Positions 1-7,641 of a DNA stretch of 64,000 bases are shown piece after piece (the stretch's first letter is position 1; every line of letters begins with the position of its first letter). The translations under genes and the position numbers were made by a program. The stretch lies in NCBI GenBank assembly GCA_944387755.1, contig CALXGC010000059.1, positions 1 to 64,000 of the forward strand, given 5' to 3'. The DNA comes from an uncultured Oscillospiraceae bacterium. GTDB taxonomy: Bacteria > Bacillota_A > Clostridia > Oscillospirales > Oscillospiraceae. The notes beneath the pieces are model-generated. The model ran no database searches. It had not been told where the DNA came from and saw nothing but the letters and a program-made list of their open reading frames with translations.

Positions 1-1266
1 TTATTCTTTTGTAGGCAAGGTGGACTTGCCCGACGATTGAGCCAGACCTATCCGGCGAGGCCCCGCCGGATGGGAACGGCAAAAATTTTTAACCTCTCCT
101 TGCTTCTTTATCCGTAGTGAGCTAAGCTCCACGGACTCCAGCGCCCCGCAGCCTCCAAAGGCGTCTCGGCCGATTTTGGTCAGTCCGGCCGGAAAGCCCA
201 CGCCGGTCAGCTTCCGGCAGCAGTAGAAGGCGTTTTCTCCAATGGCCTGGACCCCGTCCGGAATTTCAAAGATCCCCTGCACCGTCTGGGGGACGCGCAG
301 CAGGACCGCGCCTGTTTGGGTCCTGGCGTACAGGGCCCCGTCCTGGGAGAAGTAGGCGCTGTTCCCCCCGGCCACCTCCGCCCCGGCCAGTTTCTGTACC
401 GTCTGGCCGTCCAATTTGGTCAGCGAGGCGGGAATTTTGAGAAAGACGCCGTCTGGGAAGCACAGGAATCCCACATAGCTCAGTCCCTCCGGCAGCTCTA
501 TCCGGCGCAGCTTCGTTCCCCAGAACGCGCCCCCTCCAAGCGCCTCCAGGCCTTGGGCCAGCTCCACATCCTCCAGAGCGGAACAGCCGGAAAAGGCCTC
601 CTCTCCAATCGTCTTCACCGTCTTCGGAACCGTCACCCGCTTCAGCTCCTTGCAGTCCTGGAAGGCCCTTGGGCCGATGGCGGTGCAGCTCTCCGGGACG
701 GCCACCGCTTCCTCATGGCCCAGATACTTCACCAGCACGCCCTTCTGAATCAAAAACGGGCTGTCCGCGGTCCGGGGCGGGGGCAGCACCCCGTCGGGAA
801 TCAGGTCCTTGGCGTTGGCGGTCTCATAGTCGGACCAGCTCTGCCGGTCCTGGATGACGGAGCTTTGGCCGGTCTCCCGCTCAAAGGGGCGGGCCGCGGA
901 CCGGACCTGGTCCTTCCGCTCAAAGCTCAAAATCTCCAGCGAGCCGTAGGGGGAGTATGTATAGGTCTTCACGCCGTAGTCCAGGGTCTGGGTCACGGTC
1001 AGCCCCTCCACCGGCAGCAGATAGTCGCTCAGCACGGAGAACAGCGGTCCCTCCAGATAGTTGATGTTCATGGACCCGCCGCTGGCAAACCGGGCCTTCA
1101 CCCAGTCCTCGTCCCCCAGCTCCGGCCAGTCGTCCGGCAGGTGGAGTTTTTGGAAGATCACCCCCAGCATGTGGTCCCGGTCCCCCCGCTTTTCGCCCAG
1201 CTTGCTCAGCAGCGGGAGCATATCCTTCTTTTTCCCCTGAAACGCGCCGTAAAACATGCCCTGCAT
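1..1266 (-). CDS. BspA-type leucine-rich repeat protein
   Basis: The C-terminal half holds tandem BspA/LRR_5 repeats of the pattern 'IG.raF.gC..L..v.lP..v..IG..AF', from about residue 195 to the end. The first ~170 residues are unfamiliar and rich in charged and aromatic residues. There is no signal peptide, so it is probably cytosolic, although many BspA-like proteins are surface proteins. An upstream ATG at 1287 has no ribosome site. The ATG at 1266 follows AAAGGAG by about 10 nt, so I start there (421 aa). The TAA stop occupies bases 1-3, so the gene is complete. The repeat fold is clear; the function is unknown, with protein binding as a family-level guess. Confidence 0.8.
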   Translation of the reverse strand: MQGMFYGAFQGKKKDMLPLLSKLGEKRGDRDHMLGVIFQKLHLPDDWPELGDEDWVKARFASGGSMNINYLEGPLFSVLSDYLLPVEGLTVTQTLDYGVKTYTYSPYGSLEILSFERKDQVRSAARPFERETGQSSVIQDRQSWSDYETANAKDLIPDGVLPPPRTADSPFLIQKGVLVKYLGHEEAVAVPESCTAIGPRAFQDCKELKRVTVPKTVKTIGEEAFSGCSALEDVELAQGLEALGGGAFWGTKLRRIELPEGLSYVGFLCFPDGVFLKIPASLTKLDGQTVQKLAGAEVAGGNSAYFSQDGALYARTQTGAVLLRVPQTVQGIFEIPDGVQAIGENAFYCCRKLTGVGFPAGLTKIGRDAFGGCGALESVELSSLRIKKQGEVKNFCRSHPAGPRRIGLAQSSGKSTLPTKE

Positions 1267-1328
1267 GATGCGCCGCTCCTTTCCCATTGATTTGACAGCG
1301 TGGGTTTTGCCTCTATTTAATATTATAT

Positions 1329-1358
1329 ATTGTAATCAAACACCAGTTCTCAAGTCAA
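1329..1358 (-). promoter_or_regulatory. sigma-A promoter of the LRR gene
   Basis: On the minus strand a TTGACT -35 (1353-1358) is followed after 18 bp by a TACAAT -10 (1329-1334). This lies about 60 nt upstream of the chosen LRR start, in an AT-rich gap. Confidence 0.55.
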
Positions 1359-1392
1359 GGACCGGAGGCGATTTTCTCCCCTCAGGCGTCCC

Positions 1393-1421
1393 TTGCGCGC
1401 CGGAGAAAACTATGCTACACT
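1393..1421 (+). promoter_or_regulatory. sigma-A promoter of the macro-domain gene
   Basis: TTGCGC (1393-1398), a 17-bp spacer and TACACT (1416-1421), with a TG extension just before the -10 (TGC-TACACT). It lies about 35 nt upstream of the macro-domain start, which has an AGGAGG ribosome site. Confidence 0.6.
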
Positions 1422-1456
1422 GGGCTCATCTGGAAATGAGATAGGAGGTTTGCGCC

Positions 1457-1969
1457 ATGGAGCTGCGCGTTATCACCGGAGACATCACCAAATTACAGGC
1501 GGACGCCATCGTCAACGCCGCCAACAACACGCTGCTGGGAGGCGGCGGGGTGGACGGAGCCATCCACCGGGCGGCGGGGCCGGAGCTGCTGGCCGAGTGC
1601 CGCACCCTGAACGGCTGTGCGACGGGTCAGGCCAAGGCCACCAAGGGCTACCTGCTCCCGGCCAAGTACGTCATCCACACGGTGGGGCCCGTCTGGCACG
1701 GGGGCGGAAACCATGAGGCGGCCCTGCTGCGGGACTGCTATCAAAACTCCCTGGCTCTGGCTTTGGAGCTGGGCTGTAAGACGGTGGCCTTCCCGGCCAT
1801 CAGCACCGGCGTCTACCGCTATCCCCTGGAGGAGGCCGCCCGCATTGCGGTAAACACCGTCCGCCGCTTTCTGACGGACCACCCGGAGGGACCGGCCGTC
1901 ACCTTTGTCTGCTTCACCCCGTCCTCCGCCGCCGCCTTTGAAAAGGCGCTGGCTGAGAGCCAGCCATAA
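1457..1969 (+). CDS. Macro domain protein (ADP-ribose/O-acetyl-ADP-ribose hydrolase type)
   Basis: This is a single macro domain filling all 170 residues. Diagnostic motifs are GDIT near the start, AIVNAANN (residues ~19-26), [10 protein letters not shown] (~28-37), the HTVGP strand and the late GVYRYP loop, all of which shape the ADP-ribose pocket of the MacroD/YmdB group. Members deacetylate O-acetyl-ADP-ribose and remove ADP-ribose from acidic residues. The start is supported by an AGGAGG site and the promoter at 1393-1421. It is a single-gene unit ending in a shared terminator with the convergent lipoprotein gene. The family call is firm; the in vivo substrate is not known. Confidence 0.93.
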   Translation: MELRVITGDITKLQADAIVNAANNTLLGGGGVDGAIHRAAGPELLAECRTLNGCATGQAKATKGYLLPAKYVIHTVGPVWHGGGNHEAALLRDCYQNSLALALELGCKTVAFPAISTGVYRYPLEEAARIAVNTVRRFLTDHPEGPAVTFVCFTPSSAAAFEKALAESQP

Positions 1970-2000
1970 AAAAACGGAGGCCGGAGGGCCTCCATTTTTT
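1967..2000. terminator. Bidirectional intrinsic terminator
   Basis: A GGAGGCC/GGCCTCC stem (1976-1982 with 1987-1993) is flanked by an A-run on the left and a T-run on the right. It can stop transcripts of both the macro-domain gene and the convergent lipoprotein gene. Confidence 0.85.
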
Positions 2001-2856
2001 ATGCTGTTTCAGAGAGCTCCGCCGGGATTTCAAACGCCCCGGCGCAGTTATACTCTGTGCAAACCACCGTGACCCGCGCCTGGGCACAGCGCAGGGTAAG
2101 CTCCCCCGCCGGGTCTCCCATGCCGGCCAGCGTCTCCAGGGCGCCGGAGATCAGGCCGTTGGCTGCGGCGGTCATATCCACCTGATAGCGGATGGGATAG
2201 CCGCTCTCCGGGTCAATCCACATCCGAGCGTCCATGTCCTCCAGCTCCTGGGCCATGCCCTGGAGGTTCTCCGGGCTGACACCCAGATACTGCATGGTCC
2301 CCAGGCCCTCCAGCACGCCGCTGTCCGCCATCAGCGCCGCCGCCCGCTCTCCGGAGACGGCGCCGGAGAAGCACAGGACCGGGACGCCCTCCATCTCCTC
2401 CTCCCCCTGGAAGGTCCACTGGGCGCTGCTCCAGTACGCCTCCGCCGCCGCAAAGGGACTGTACAGCTCCAGGGCCTCCGGCTCCGCCTGCTCCCGGAAG
2501 CGCTGGCCGTCCACACAGGTGTACACAAGGCAGGTCTCCCCCTCCTGCCGGGCGTAGACCTCCGCGGCAAACGCGCCCTGGCCGTCCATATCTGTGGAGA
2601 CGGCGGCGCGCAGCTTCAGCGGCTGGGAAAAGCCGGTGAGATCCATGGTTGTCACCGTCCTGAGCCGCTCCGCCGGTCCGCCGGAGGAGAGCTCCAGGTC
2701 AACCTGGGCCGTCGCCACGGCGTGCAGGCTCTCAGGCGGTTCCCGGACCAGCCGCCCGGCCCGCTCCAGAACCGCCTGGGGGTCCTCCCCGCCCTGGCAG
2801 GCGGACAGGCCCAGCACCAGCGCCCCCGCCGCAAGCAGAGAAACACAGCGTCTCAT
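1999..2856 (-). CDS. Secreted lipoprotein, DUF6612/LolA-fold-like
   Basis: The 285-aa protein begins with a lipoprotein signal peptide: basic MRR, a hydrophobic stretch and the lipobox LSAC with Cys20 as the lipidation site. The rest alternates beta-strand patterns ('DLELSSGG', 'VTTMDLTGF', 'RMWIDPESGYPIRYQVDM'). This resembles clostridial DUF6612 proteins, which are related to LolA/LppX-like lipoproteins. It is probably anchored on the outer face of the membrane and may bind a hydrophobic ligand, but this is inferred from fold resemblance only. It stands alone between the shared terminator and the small RNA locus. Confidence 0.7.
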   Translation of the reverse strand: MRRCVSLLAAGALVLGLSACQGGEDPQAVLERAGRLVREPPESLHAVATAQVDLELSSGGPAERLRTVTTMDLTGFSQPLKLRAAVSTDMDGQGAFAAEVYARQEGETCLVYTCVDGQRFREQAEPEALELYSPFAAAEAYWSSAQWTFQGEEEMEGVPVLCFSGAVSGERAAALMADSGVLEGLGTMQYLGVSPENLQGMAQELEDMDARMWIDPESGYPIRYQVDMTAAANGLISGALETLAGMGDPAGELTLRCAQARVTVVCTEYNCAGAFEIPAELSETA

Positions 2857-2985
2857 CCCACGTCCTCCTCTCCTCCGCCCCCCGCTGCGGGAGGCGCAAA
2901 AAGCCCGTCTCTATCTCCCTGAATTATAGCATATTCCACCGCGCAGGCAAAGAGTCTCCCTGCTTTTCAAAGCTGCCGGAGGGAC

Positions 2986-3016
2986 AAAAAAACCGGCCGC
3001 GCTTGCCGCGGCCGGT
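2986..3016 (-). terminator. Intrinsic terminator of the small RNA
   Basis: A perfect 10-bp GC-rich stem (2992-3001 with 3007-3016) has a 5-nt loop. On the minus strand it is followed by a run of seven T (complement of 2986-2992). Confidence 0.85.
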
Positions 3017-3143
3017 CCCCAGAGGGTGATGCCTGTCCCTTTGGGTGTCTGGTGGCCAGAGAGATGGTCAAAAGCCATTGAGGTGTGGGGAAGAAAGCAG
3101 GGAGGTGTGAGGAGGGGGCTTTTTGTTCGCTCATCTCTAACCA
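2986..3143 (-). ncRNA. Candidate small RNA with C-rich loop, about 158 nt
   Basis: A complete minus-strand transcription unit contains no good reading frame. An extended -10 promoter (3149-3177) predicts initiation near 3143 and a strong intrinsic terminator ends it at 2986. The RNA 5' end (3133-3146) can pair with 3051-3066 in a long stem allowing G-U pairs. An inner stem pairs 3117-3125 with 3069-3076. This leaves a 40-nt loop (3077-3116) that is almost pure pyrimidine in the RNA, with three CCUCC-like blocks that match a Shine-Dalgarno complement. C-rich loops of this kind are typical of Gram-positive antisense regulatory RNAs. It does not look like 6S, SRP, tmRNA or RNase P RNA. The structure is read from sequence; the regulatory role is inferred. 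Confidence 0.6.
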
Positions 3144-3148
3144 CCCAT

Positions 3149-3177
3149 AGGTTAGCATATTCTAACTCCAATGTCAA
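3149..3177 (-). promoter_or_regulatory. Promoter of the small RNA
   Basis: Consensus TTGACA (3172-3177 on the minus strand), a 17-bp spacer and TAACCT (3149-3154) preceded by TGC, giving an extended -10. The predicted start falls on the first bases of the RNA's 5' stem. Confidence 0.65.
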
Positions 3178-3249
3178 GCCTGAATCCGCGCTTTTTAAAA
3201 AATTTTTTCCAATTCTAATTCGTGTTCCTAAGTTCAAAGTTTTCCCTGG

Positions 3250-3291
3250 TGTTCCCGCCCCCTGCGGGGGAACACACAAAAGAATTGGGAC
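3250..3291. repeat. Short dispersed repeat, copy 1
   Basis: A TGTTCCCGCCCCCTG block forms a small hairpin with the following G-rich stretch and is followed by CAAAAGAATTGGGAC. The same composite recurs at 11028-11063. Between this element and 3445 I see only the promoter at 3339-3367 and GC-rich leader hairpins. Confidence 0.6.
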
Positions 3292-3338
3292 AAAGCCAAA
3301 GATTTTCTTAGCGTTTTCTTAATATTCGTGAAAGTCCC

Positions 3339-3367
3339 TTGAAGGGACCCGCCGGCTGTGCTACCCT
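3339..3367 (+). promoter_or_regulatory. Promoter of the 104-aa lipoprotein gene
   Basis: TTGAAG (3339-3344), 17-bp spacer, TACCCT (3362-3367) preceded by TGC. The leader to the start codon at 3445 is about 70 nt and can form GC-rich hairpins. Confidence 0.45.
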
Positions 3368-3444
3368 GTGGGCGCAGGCGCATCCCGCGCCTCTCCGCCC
3401 CGGCGGAGGCCGTATGACATATTTCAAATTTTAGGAGGCAGCTT

Positions 3445-3759
3445 ATGAGAATGCACAACCTTGCCGCCGGCCTGCTGCTGGCCGCGCTGACGCTGGCCGG
3501 GTGCTCCGCGCCCGGCGGCTCTCCCGCCGGACCGGAGGAGCAGACCCTTCAGGGCAGGCTGAACCTGGTGGACAGCGAGCTGAAATACCTGATTGTCATC
3601 GCGGACGACGCCTACTGCCGCTTTGACTTCTCCCAGTCGGATGCCGACGTGTCCGGCCTGGAGCCCGGAGATTCCGTCTTTGTCACCTACACCGGCGATC
3701 TGGACCCGGAGAGCGAGGACGTGACCGCCCAGCTCACAAGGATCGAACGGGCGGATTAA
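3445..3759 (+). CDS. Small secreted lipoprotein
   Basis: The 104-aa product has a lipoprotein signal peptide with lipobox LAGC (Cys at about residue 20). It is followed by a Gly/Pro/Ser linker and a compact domain of about 75 residues with a beta-rich pattern ('LQGRLNLVDSELKYLIVIADDAYCRFDFSQ'). The domain reads like an OB-fold or DUF3221-like module, but I do not recognise a named family. The start ATG follows AGGAGG by about 6 nt. It is a single-gene unit converging on the microprotein gene. Its function is unknown and its location is predicted to be the outer membrane surface. Confidence 0.75.
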   Translation: MRMHNLAAGLLLAALTLAGCSAPGGSPAGPEEQTLQGRLNLVDSELKYLIVIADDAYCRFDFSQSDADVSGLEPGDSVFVTYTGDLDPESEDVTAQLTRIERAD

Positions 3760-3770
3760 GCAAAAAAACA

Positions 3771-3802
3771 AGGCCGGAACCGCCTCTGGGGGCTTCCGGC
3801 CT
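3771..3802. terminator. Terminator, strongest for the minus strand
   Basis: AGGCCGGAA (3771-3779) pairs with TTCCGGCCT (3794-3802). On the minus strand the stem is followed by a long T-run (complement of 3762-3768), about 20 nt past the microprotein stop. On the plus strand it is followed by a weaker CTTCTTTT. Confidence 0.75.
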
Positions 3803-3822
3803 GTCCTTCTTTTGCCTGGGAT

Positions 3823-3924
3823 TTACGCATCCCGGCGCTTCAGCTGGAGGCAATCCGCCTGGAACGCCCACATCATGCCGCACAGTGCAGCCAGCAGGGC
3901 GGCCACCGTCATCACATCGGCCAT
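3823..3924 (-). CDS. 33-aa single-pass membrane microprotein
   Basis: A 33-codon frame starts ATG-GCC-GAT and encodes a hydrophobic helix (residues ~4-22, rich in Val, Ala, Leu and Met) followed by a basic tail ending KRRDA. It has a textbook ribosome site, AAAGGAGGG, 8 nt before the ATG. A plausible promoter lies at 3964-3992 and a strong terminator immediately downstream, so it forms a complete minimal transcription unit. Single-helix microproteins usually modulate membrane complexes, but no function can be assigned here. The expression signals are the evidence, because the product is too short for homology judgement. Confidence 0.65.
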   Translation of the reverse strand: MADVMTVAALLAALCGMMWAFQADCLQLKRRDA

Positions 3925-3963
3925 CGTCTGTCCCTCCTTTCCCTGTTTCTCCTTGGTGCCTAT

Positions 3964-3992
3964 ATCCTACCGCGGCGGCCGGCGGCGGTCAA
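3964..3992 (-). promoter_or_regulatory. Putative promoter of the microprotein gene
   Basis: On the minus strand TTGACC (3987-3992) is followed after 17 bp by TAGGAT (3964-3969), about 40 nt upstream of the microprotein start. Confidence 0.45.
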
Positions 3993-4039
3993 CAAGCAGT
4001 TCCCACAATTCCCGCCCCCACAGAACGCCGCCGTCTTGT

Positions 4040-4252
4040 CAAAAATGTTTGTTTATTTTTTAAAGTTTGAATTTTTCATATTTTCCGTCTATTTTAGCTA
4101 TATTTTTTCAAAAAATATGATTTTAAATTATTTTATTTGAGACATTCTGTTTTTGCATGGAAACATGTTTTCAAAAACGCGGTTAAAATGACCGTATTTT
4201 CTGAAATCGCGCCGGATTTTGAAAAATAGAGGTAAAAAACGTGGTTTTCCTC
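4040..4252. other. AT-rich gene-free island
   Basis: About 210 bp with long A and T runs stand out sharply from the GC-rich surroundings. I see no reading frame with a ribosome site. It contains small inverted repeats (an AAACATGTTT palindrome near 4160; GGT/ACC arms near 4175-4190). It lies upstream of the GDPD gene promoter and may be an upstream activating or protein-binding region. Confidence 0.4.
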
Positions 4253-4282
4253 TTTACAAAAGAATCTATTTGGTGTTAAGAT
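4253..4282 (+). promoter_or_regulatory. Putative promoter of the GDPD gene
   Basis: TTTACA (4253-4258) is followed after 17-18 bp by TTAAGAT (4276-4282), with TG just upstream. It lies about 50 nt before the GDPD start. Confidence 0.45.
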
Positions 4283-4330
4283 AAGGGTCGGTCTGAAGAA
4301 GGGATTTGCAGCAGGGGAGGAAGAAACGGT

Positions 4331-5200
4331 ATGCTCTGGATCCGGTGTCTTATCATTGTGCTGTCGGCCGCCGCGGCAAGCGGCGTGCTGTGGAGTCTGG
4401 CCACCACAGGCCGCAGGCGTCATCCCGCCAGCTGGGAGCTGCTGCGCCAATTCCGGTACGCCCACCGCGGCCTGCACAGCCAGCGCCTGGGCATTCCAGA
4501 GAACTCCATGGCCGCCTTCCGAAAGGCCCGCGAGTACGGCTTCGGCATTGAACTGGACGTCCACCTCACCGGGGACGGACAGCTGGCCGTGATCCACGAC
4601 AAGAATCTGAAGCGCACCGCCGGCGTGGACGCGGAGGTCTCCTCCCTCACCATGGAGGAGCTGAAGGGCTTCCGGCTGGAGGGCACCCAGGAGACCATCC
4701 CCACCTTTGAGGAGGTGCTGGAGCTGTTCCAGGGCGGTCCCCCGCTGCTGGTGGAGCTGAAGGCGGACTACTTCGACATCCGGGAGCTGGTGGAGAAGGC
4801 GGTGAGCGCCCTGGACCGCTATCAGGTCAACTACTGCATTGAGTCCTTCCATCCCGGCATCATCCTCTGGCTGAAGAAGCACCGCCCGGACATCTGCCGG
4901 GGCCAGCTCTCCCAGAACTTCTGGCGGCACCGGGGGGAGCTGAAGGGCTGGCAGGCCTTCATCATGAGCAATCTGCTGTCCAATTTCCTCACCCGGCCGG
5001 ACTTCATCTCCTTCCACTGGAAGCACCGCGCCCTTCCGGCGGTGTGGCTGTGCAAGCACCTGCACCACATGCCGGTCTTCTGCTGGACGGTGCACACCTC
5101 CCACACCATGGAGAAGGTGGAGCAGGAGAACTGCAACGTCATCTTTGAGGGCTTCCTGCCCTGGGAGGACCAGGCGCCGGCGGCCCGCCGCGCCTCCTGA
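4331..5200 (+). CDS. Membrane-anchored glycerophosphodiester phosphodiesterase
   Basis: The 289-aa protein belongs to the GDPD/UgpQ family, which hydrolyses glycerophosphodiesters to glycerol-3-phosphate and an alcohol. An N-terminal hydrophobic helix (residues ~4-24) is followed by the TIM-barrel domain. Active-site motifs are intact: HRG (His45), PENS, E-x-D (Glu74, Asp76) with the GDG loop, and His89-Asp90. A mid-domain 'LLVELKADY' strand supplies a further acid. A single N-terminal helix suggests an anchored enzyme, possibly acting on deacylated phospholipid or teichoic acid fragments. The start follows a GGGGAGG site. It is a single-gene unit with its own terminator. Confidence 0.92.
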   Translation: MLWIRCLIIVLSAAAASGVLWSLATTGRRRHPASWELLRQFRYAHRGLHSQRLGIPENSMAAFRKAREYGFGIELDVHLTGDGQLAVIHDKNLKRTAGVDAEVSSLTMEELKGFRLEGTQETIPTFEEVLELFQGGPPLLVELKADYFDIRELVEKAVSALDRYQVNYCIESFHPGIILWLKKHRPDICRGQLSQNFWRHRGELKGWQAFIMSNLLSNFLTRPDFISFHWKHRALPAVWLCKHLHHMPVFCWTVHTSHTMEKVEQENCNVIFEGFLPWEDQAPAARRAS

Positions 5201-5211
5201 ATTTTATGCCC

Positions 5212-5245
5212 AAGCGCCTGCGGAGCAATTCCGCGGGCGCTTTTT
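5212..5245 (+). terminator. Intrinsic terminator after the GDPD gene
   Basis: AGCGCC-T-GCGGA pairs with TCCGC-G-GGCGCT around a short loop and is followed by TTTTT. Confidence 0.8.
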
Positions 5246-5333
5246 GCGTCTGGGCCGGGAACTTTTTATCCCCTCCGCCGTCTATAGGAACAAATGGGTT
5301 CTGCCCAGAAAATCAGAAAAGGAGTGCTTTGCC

Positions 5334-6395
5334 ATGAAACGAATGCTTTCCGTTCTGCTGGCAGGCGCCGCGGTGCTGTGCGCCGCCCTGCCTGCCGCCG
5401 CCGCGGAGTCTGCCGGAACAGACGCCGGCGCCGCCCAGACACAGGAGGAGACCATGCCGGACAGCGTGCTGTACTGCGGCCAGGTCCAGGGCGTGGACCG
5501 GGATGGGGACGGCGCCGCCGTCCGCCTGCACCTGACCTCTGAGGACCAGGGGGAGTATGTGATGAACCTCTCCCCGGAGACCGTGTGGATTGACAGCGAA
5601 GCCTACGCCGCCTTCGACCCCGCCGCTCTGGAGGAGGGCGAGACGGTCTATGTGTTCCACAGCCCCGTCTCCACCCGCTCCCTGCCGCCCCAGTCCGCCG
5701 CCTACGCCGTTGTGCGGAACGTCCCCCAGGATGCGGCGGCGCCCCAGTACCACCAGGTGGAGTCCGTCACCGAAGACGGAGCGGGCGGCGTGGTGATCAC
5801 CACGGACAACGGCGGCCTGCTGCTCTCCGCCGGAGCGGACACCGTGGTCACGGCCTATGACGGCTCCGCCGCTCTGACGGACCTCCAGGCGGGGGACTAT
5901 GTGATGGCCTGGTATCCCCTGGTCATGCTGTCCTACCCCGGCCAGGCCCGCACGGACCACCTGATGCTCCTGCCCAGGGCGGAGGAGAGCCAGACGGAGG
6001 CGGCGCAGCCCCTCCAGGACGGCGCGCTGTCCATCGTGCTGGAGGGGGACATGATGCTCCCCGTCTCCGGCCGCGCTGAAAACGGCACGGCGATGGTTCC
6101 GGTGGCCGCCGTGGCCCAGGCGCTGGGCTATGAAGTCACCTACACGCCGGGCGAGAACGGGACAAGCGCCCGCGTCACCGTGGAGAGCGACAGCTTCCGG
6201 GTGGTTCTGGACATCGGGAACCCCGTCATTTACGGCGTCACCAAAATCGAGGGCGCGGTGGGCATGACCGCCCCCATGGACTATGGCGCGGCCCCCTATA
6301 TTGTGGACCCCGGCACCACCTGGGCCCCCGCCCAGCTCTTTGAGATGCTGGGCCGGACCGTCTGCGCCGGGGAGGGCACGCTGTCCATCCAGTGA
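5334..6395 (+). CDS. Secreted protein with copper amine oxidase-like stalk domain
   Basis: The 353-aa product starts at ATG 5334 after AAAAGGAG; an in-frame upstream extension overlaps the previous gene and is discarded. A Sec signal peptide (residues 1 to ~24, ending AAAA-E) is followed by an unfamiliar beta-rich region of about 210 residues. The C-terminal ~100 residues resemble the 'copper amine oxidase N-terminal' stalk domain common in Firmicute exoproteins: 'MVPVAAVAQALGYEVTYTPG', then paired beta hairpins, ending 'PAQLFEMLGRTV'. This domain is structural, not an oxidase. It is probably a secreted or wall-associated protein of unknown role. Confidence 0.75.
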   Translation: MKRMLSVLLAGAAVLCAALPAAAAESAGTDAGAAQTQEETMPDSVLYCGQVQGVDRDGDGAAVRLHLTSEDQGEYVMNLSPETVWIDSEAYAAFDPAALEEGETVYVFHSPVSTRSLPPQSAAYAVVRNVPQDAAAPQYHQVESVTEDGAGGVVITTDNGGLLLSAGADTVVTAYDGSAALTDLQAGDYVMAWYPLVMLSYPGQARTDHLMLLPRAEESQTEAAQPLQDGALSIVLEGDMMLPVSGRAENGTAMVPVAAVAQALGYEVTYTPGENGTSARVTVESDSFRVVLDIGNPVIYGVTKIEGAVGMTAPMDYGAAPYIVDPGTTWAPAQLFEMLGRTVCAGEGTLSIQ

Positions 6396-6398
6396 CGC

Positions 6399-6434
6399 AA
6401 AAAGAGGCCCTGCTGTGTGCAGAGCCTCTTTTTT
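6399..6434. terminator. Bidirectional terminator
   Basis: An AAAAAGAGGC/GCCTCTTTTT stem between two convergent genes has an A-run on one side and a T-run on the other. Confidence 0.8.
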
Positions 6435-6435
6435 G

Positions 6436-7314
6436 TCAAATTCCCCGGTTCAGGGTCTTGCGCAGGCGGATTTTCCCGGCCAGGGCCTCGTCCAGCAGCG
6501 ACAGGAATTTCTCCCGGTCCTCCGGCAGTCCGCCCTTCAGGGGCAGATAGTTGGAGGCGTGGTTGCTGGTGAAGTGAAGGGGGTCCACGTCCAGGTTGGC
6601 AATCAGCAGGCGGCACTCCTCCAGAATCTGGTCCGGCGTGCAGACCTTAAACCGTCCGGCCAGCACGTCCTCCCCCAGAGGCGTGCCTCTGGCGGGGGCG
6701 AAGGTCATGGCGGACAGATGACGGGGCTTCATGGCGTTGATCATTTGGGCGGTGGACAGGATGTGCTCCTCCCAGTCTCCGTCCTGGCCGGTAAGGCCCA
6801 TAATGACAATGGCCCACAGGTCAAAGCCGGCGGATACCAGCTTCTGCCCCGCCTCCAGCATTTCCTGGGCGGTGACGCCCTTGTTGATAAACTTCAAAAC
6901 GGCGCCGCTGCCGCTCTCCACCCCCAGGTAGGCCCGGTTGAGCCCCGCCTCCCGGATGGCCCGCAGCTCCTCCGGGCTCTTGGCCAGGGTGCTCCGGGGA
7001 CCGGCGTAGGTGGTCACTTTCTCCAGGGCGGGGAAGGTCTCATAGAGCTTATGGAGAATCTTCAGCAGGTCCTCCGTCTTCATGACAACGGCGTCCCCGT
7101 CCATGAGAAACACCCGCTTCAGGCCGGGGCCGTAGTAGCGCCGGGCCATGTCGATGTCCTCCAGGATCTCCTCCACCGGGCGGATGCGGAACTTTTTCTC
7201 CTTGTACATGGCGCAGAAGGTGCACTTGTTGTAGGAACACCCGATGGTGCACTGAAGCAGATAGCTCTTCCACTCTCCAGGCGGCCGGTACAAAATATCG
7301 CTGTCGTAACGCAT
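6436..7314 (-). CDS. Radical SAM protein (Elp3/HemN-like fold)
   Basis: The 292-aa protein has a cysteine cluster near residue 25 (CTIGCSYNKCTFC), which contains the CX4CX2C arrangement of one radical SAM group, with an extra Cys upstream. An 'FLMDGDAVV' strand follows, then the SAM-binding 'YLGVESGSGAVLKFINKG' and 'GFDLWAIVIMGL' strands typical of the Elp3/HemN superfamily. It ends about 100 residues later without an added domain. I cannot assign the reaction. The start is ATG 7314 with an AAGGAAA site; a longer upstream frame runs through palindromic repeats and is not credible. It is the last gene before the convergent terminator. Confidence 0.8.
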   Translation of the reverse strand: MRYDSDILYRPPGEWKSYLLQCTIGCSYNKCTFCAMYKEKKFRIRPVEEILEDIDMARRYYGPGLKRVFLMDGDAVVMKTEDLLKILHKLYETFPALEKVTTYAGPRSTLAKSPEELRAIREAGLNRAYLGVESGSGAVLKFINKGVTAQEMLEAGQKLVSAGFDLWAIVIMGLTGQDGDWEEHILSTAQMINAMKPRHLSAMTFAPARGTPLGEDVLAGRFKVCTPDQILEECRLLIANLDVDPLHFTSNHASNYLPLKGGLPEDREKFLSLLDEALAGKIRLRKTLNRGI

Positions 7315-7362
7315 GGCAAATTTTCCTTTCTTCTCAAACGAAATTGGGGATTTTTCCTCCCT

Positions 7363-7625
7363 GTAGGGCGGGGGCTTGCCCCCGCCGCTCCCGGTTGGTT
7401 TTTCTCCCCGCGCGGCGCGGCCACCCGGCGCGCCCGTCTTTGTAGGGGCGCACATTGTGCGCCCGCTGTTTTGCAATCCCCCGCCGCCTTCGGCGGCACC
7501 CCCTTTCAAAAGGGGGCAAACAGCGGTCGTTTGCGTGGGACGCAACGACCCGGCGCGCCCGCTGTTCTGCAATCCCCCGCCGCCTTCGGCGGCGCCCCCT
7601 TTCAAAAGGGAGCAGACGGCGGCCG
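7363..7625. repeat. Modular palindromic repeat cluster 1
   Basis: This gap of more than 300 bp is filled by hairpin modules that recur throughout the window: GTAGGGCGGGGG/CCCCCGCC; GGGCGCACA/TGTGCGCCC (7446-7464); two copies of the GCCGCC-TTC-GGCGGC plus CCCCCTTTCAAAAGGGGG pair (near 7480-7520 and 7570-7610); and a CGACCCGGCGCGCCC module between them. There is no coding signal. Translation across it gives a false N-terminal extension of the radical SAM gene. Confidence 0.85.
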
Positions 7626-7641
7626 GTTTACGGGAGACGCT

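Noticed and set aside
2986..3143. 6S or SRP RNA as identity of the small RNA
   Set aside because: The 5' and 3' ends do not pair as in 6S, the SRP tetraloop helix is absent, and the large C-rich loop fits neither.
7363..7625. CRISPR array suggested by repeated units in several clusters
   Set aside because: Units are hairpin modules of varied length and order without regular spacers, and no cas genes are present.
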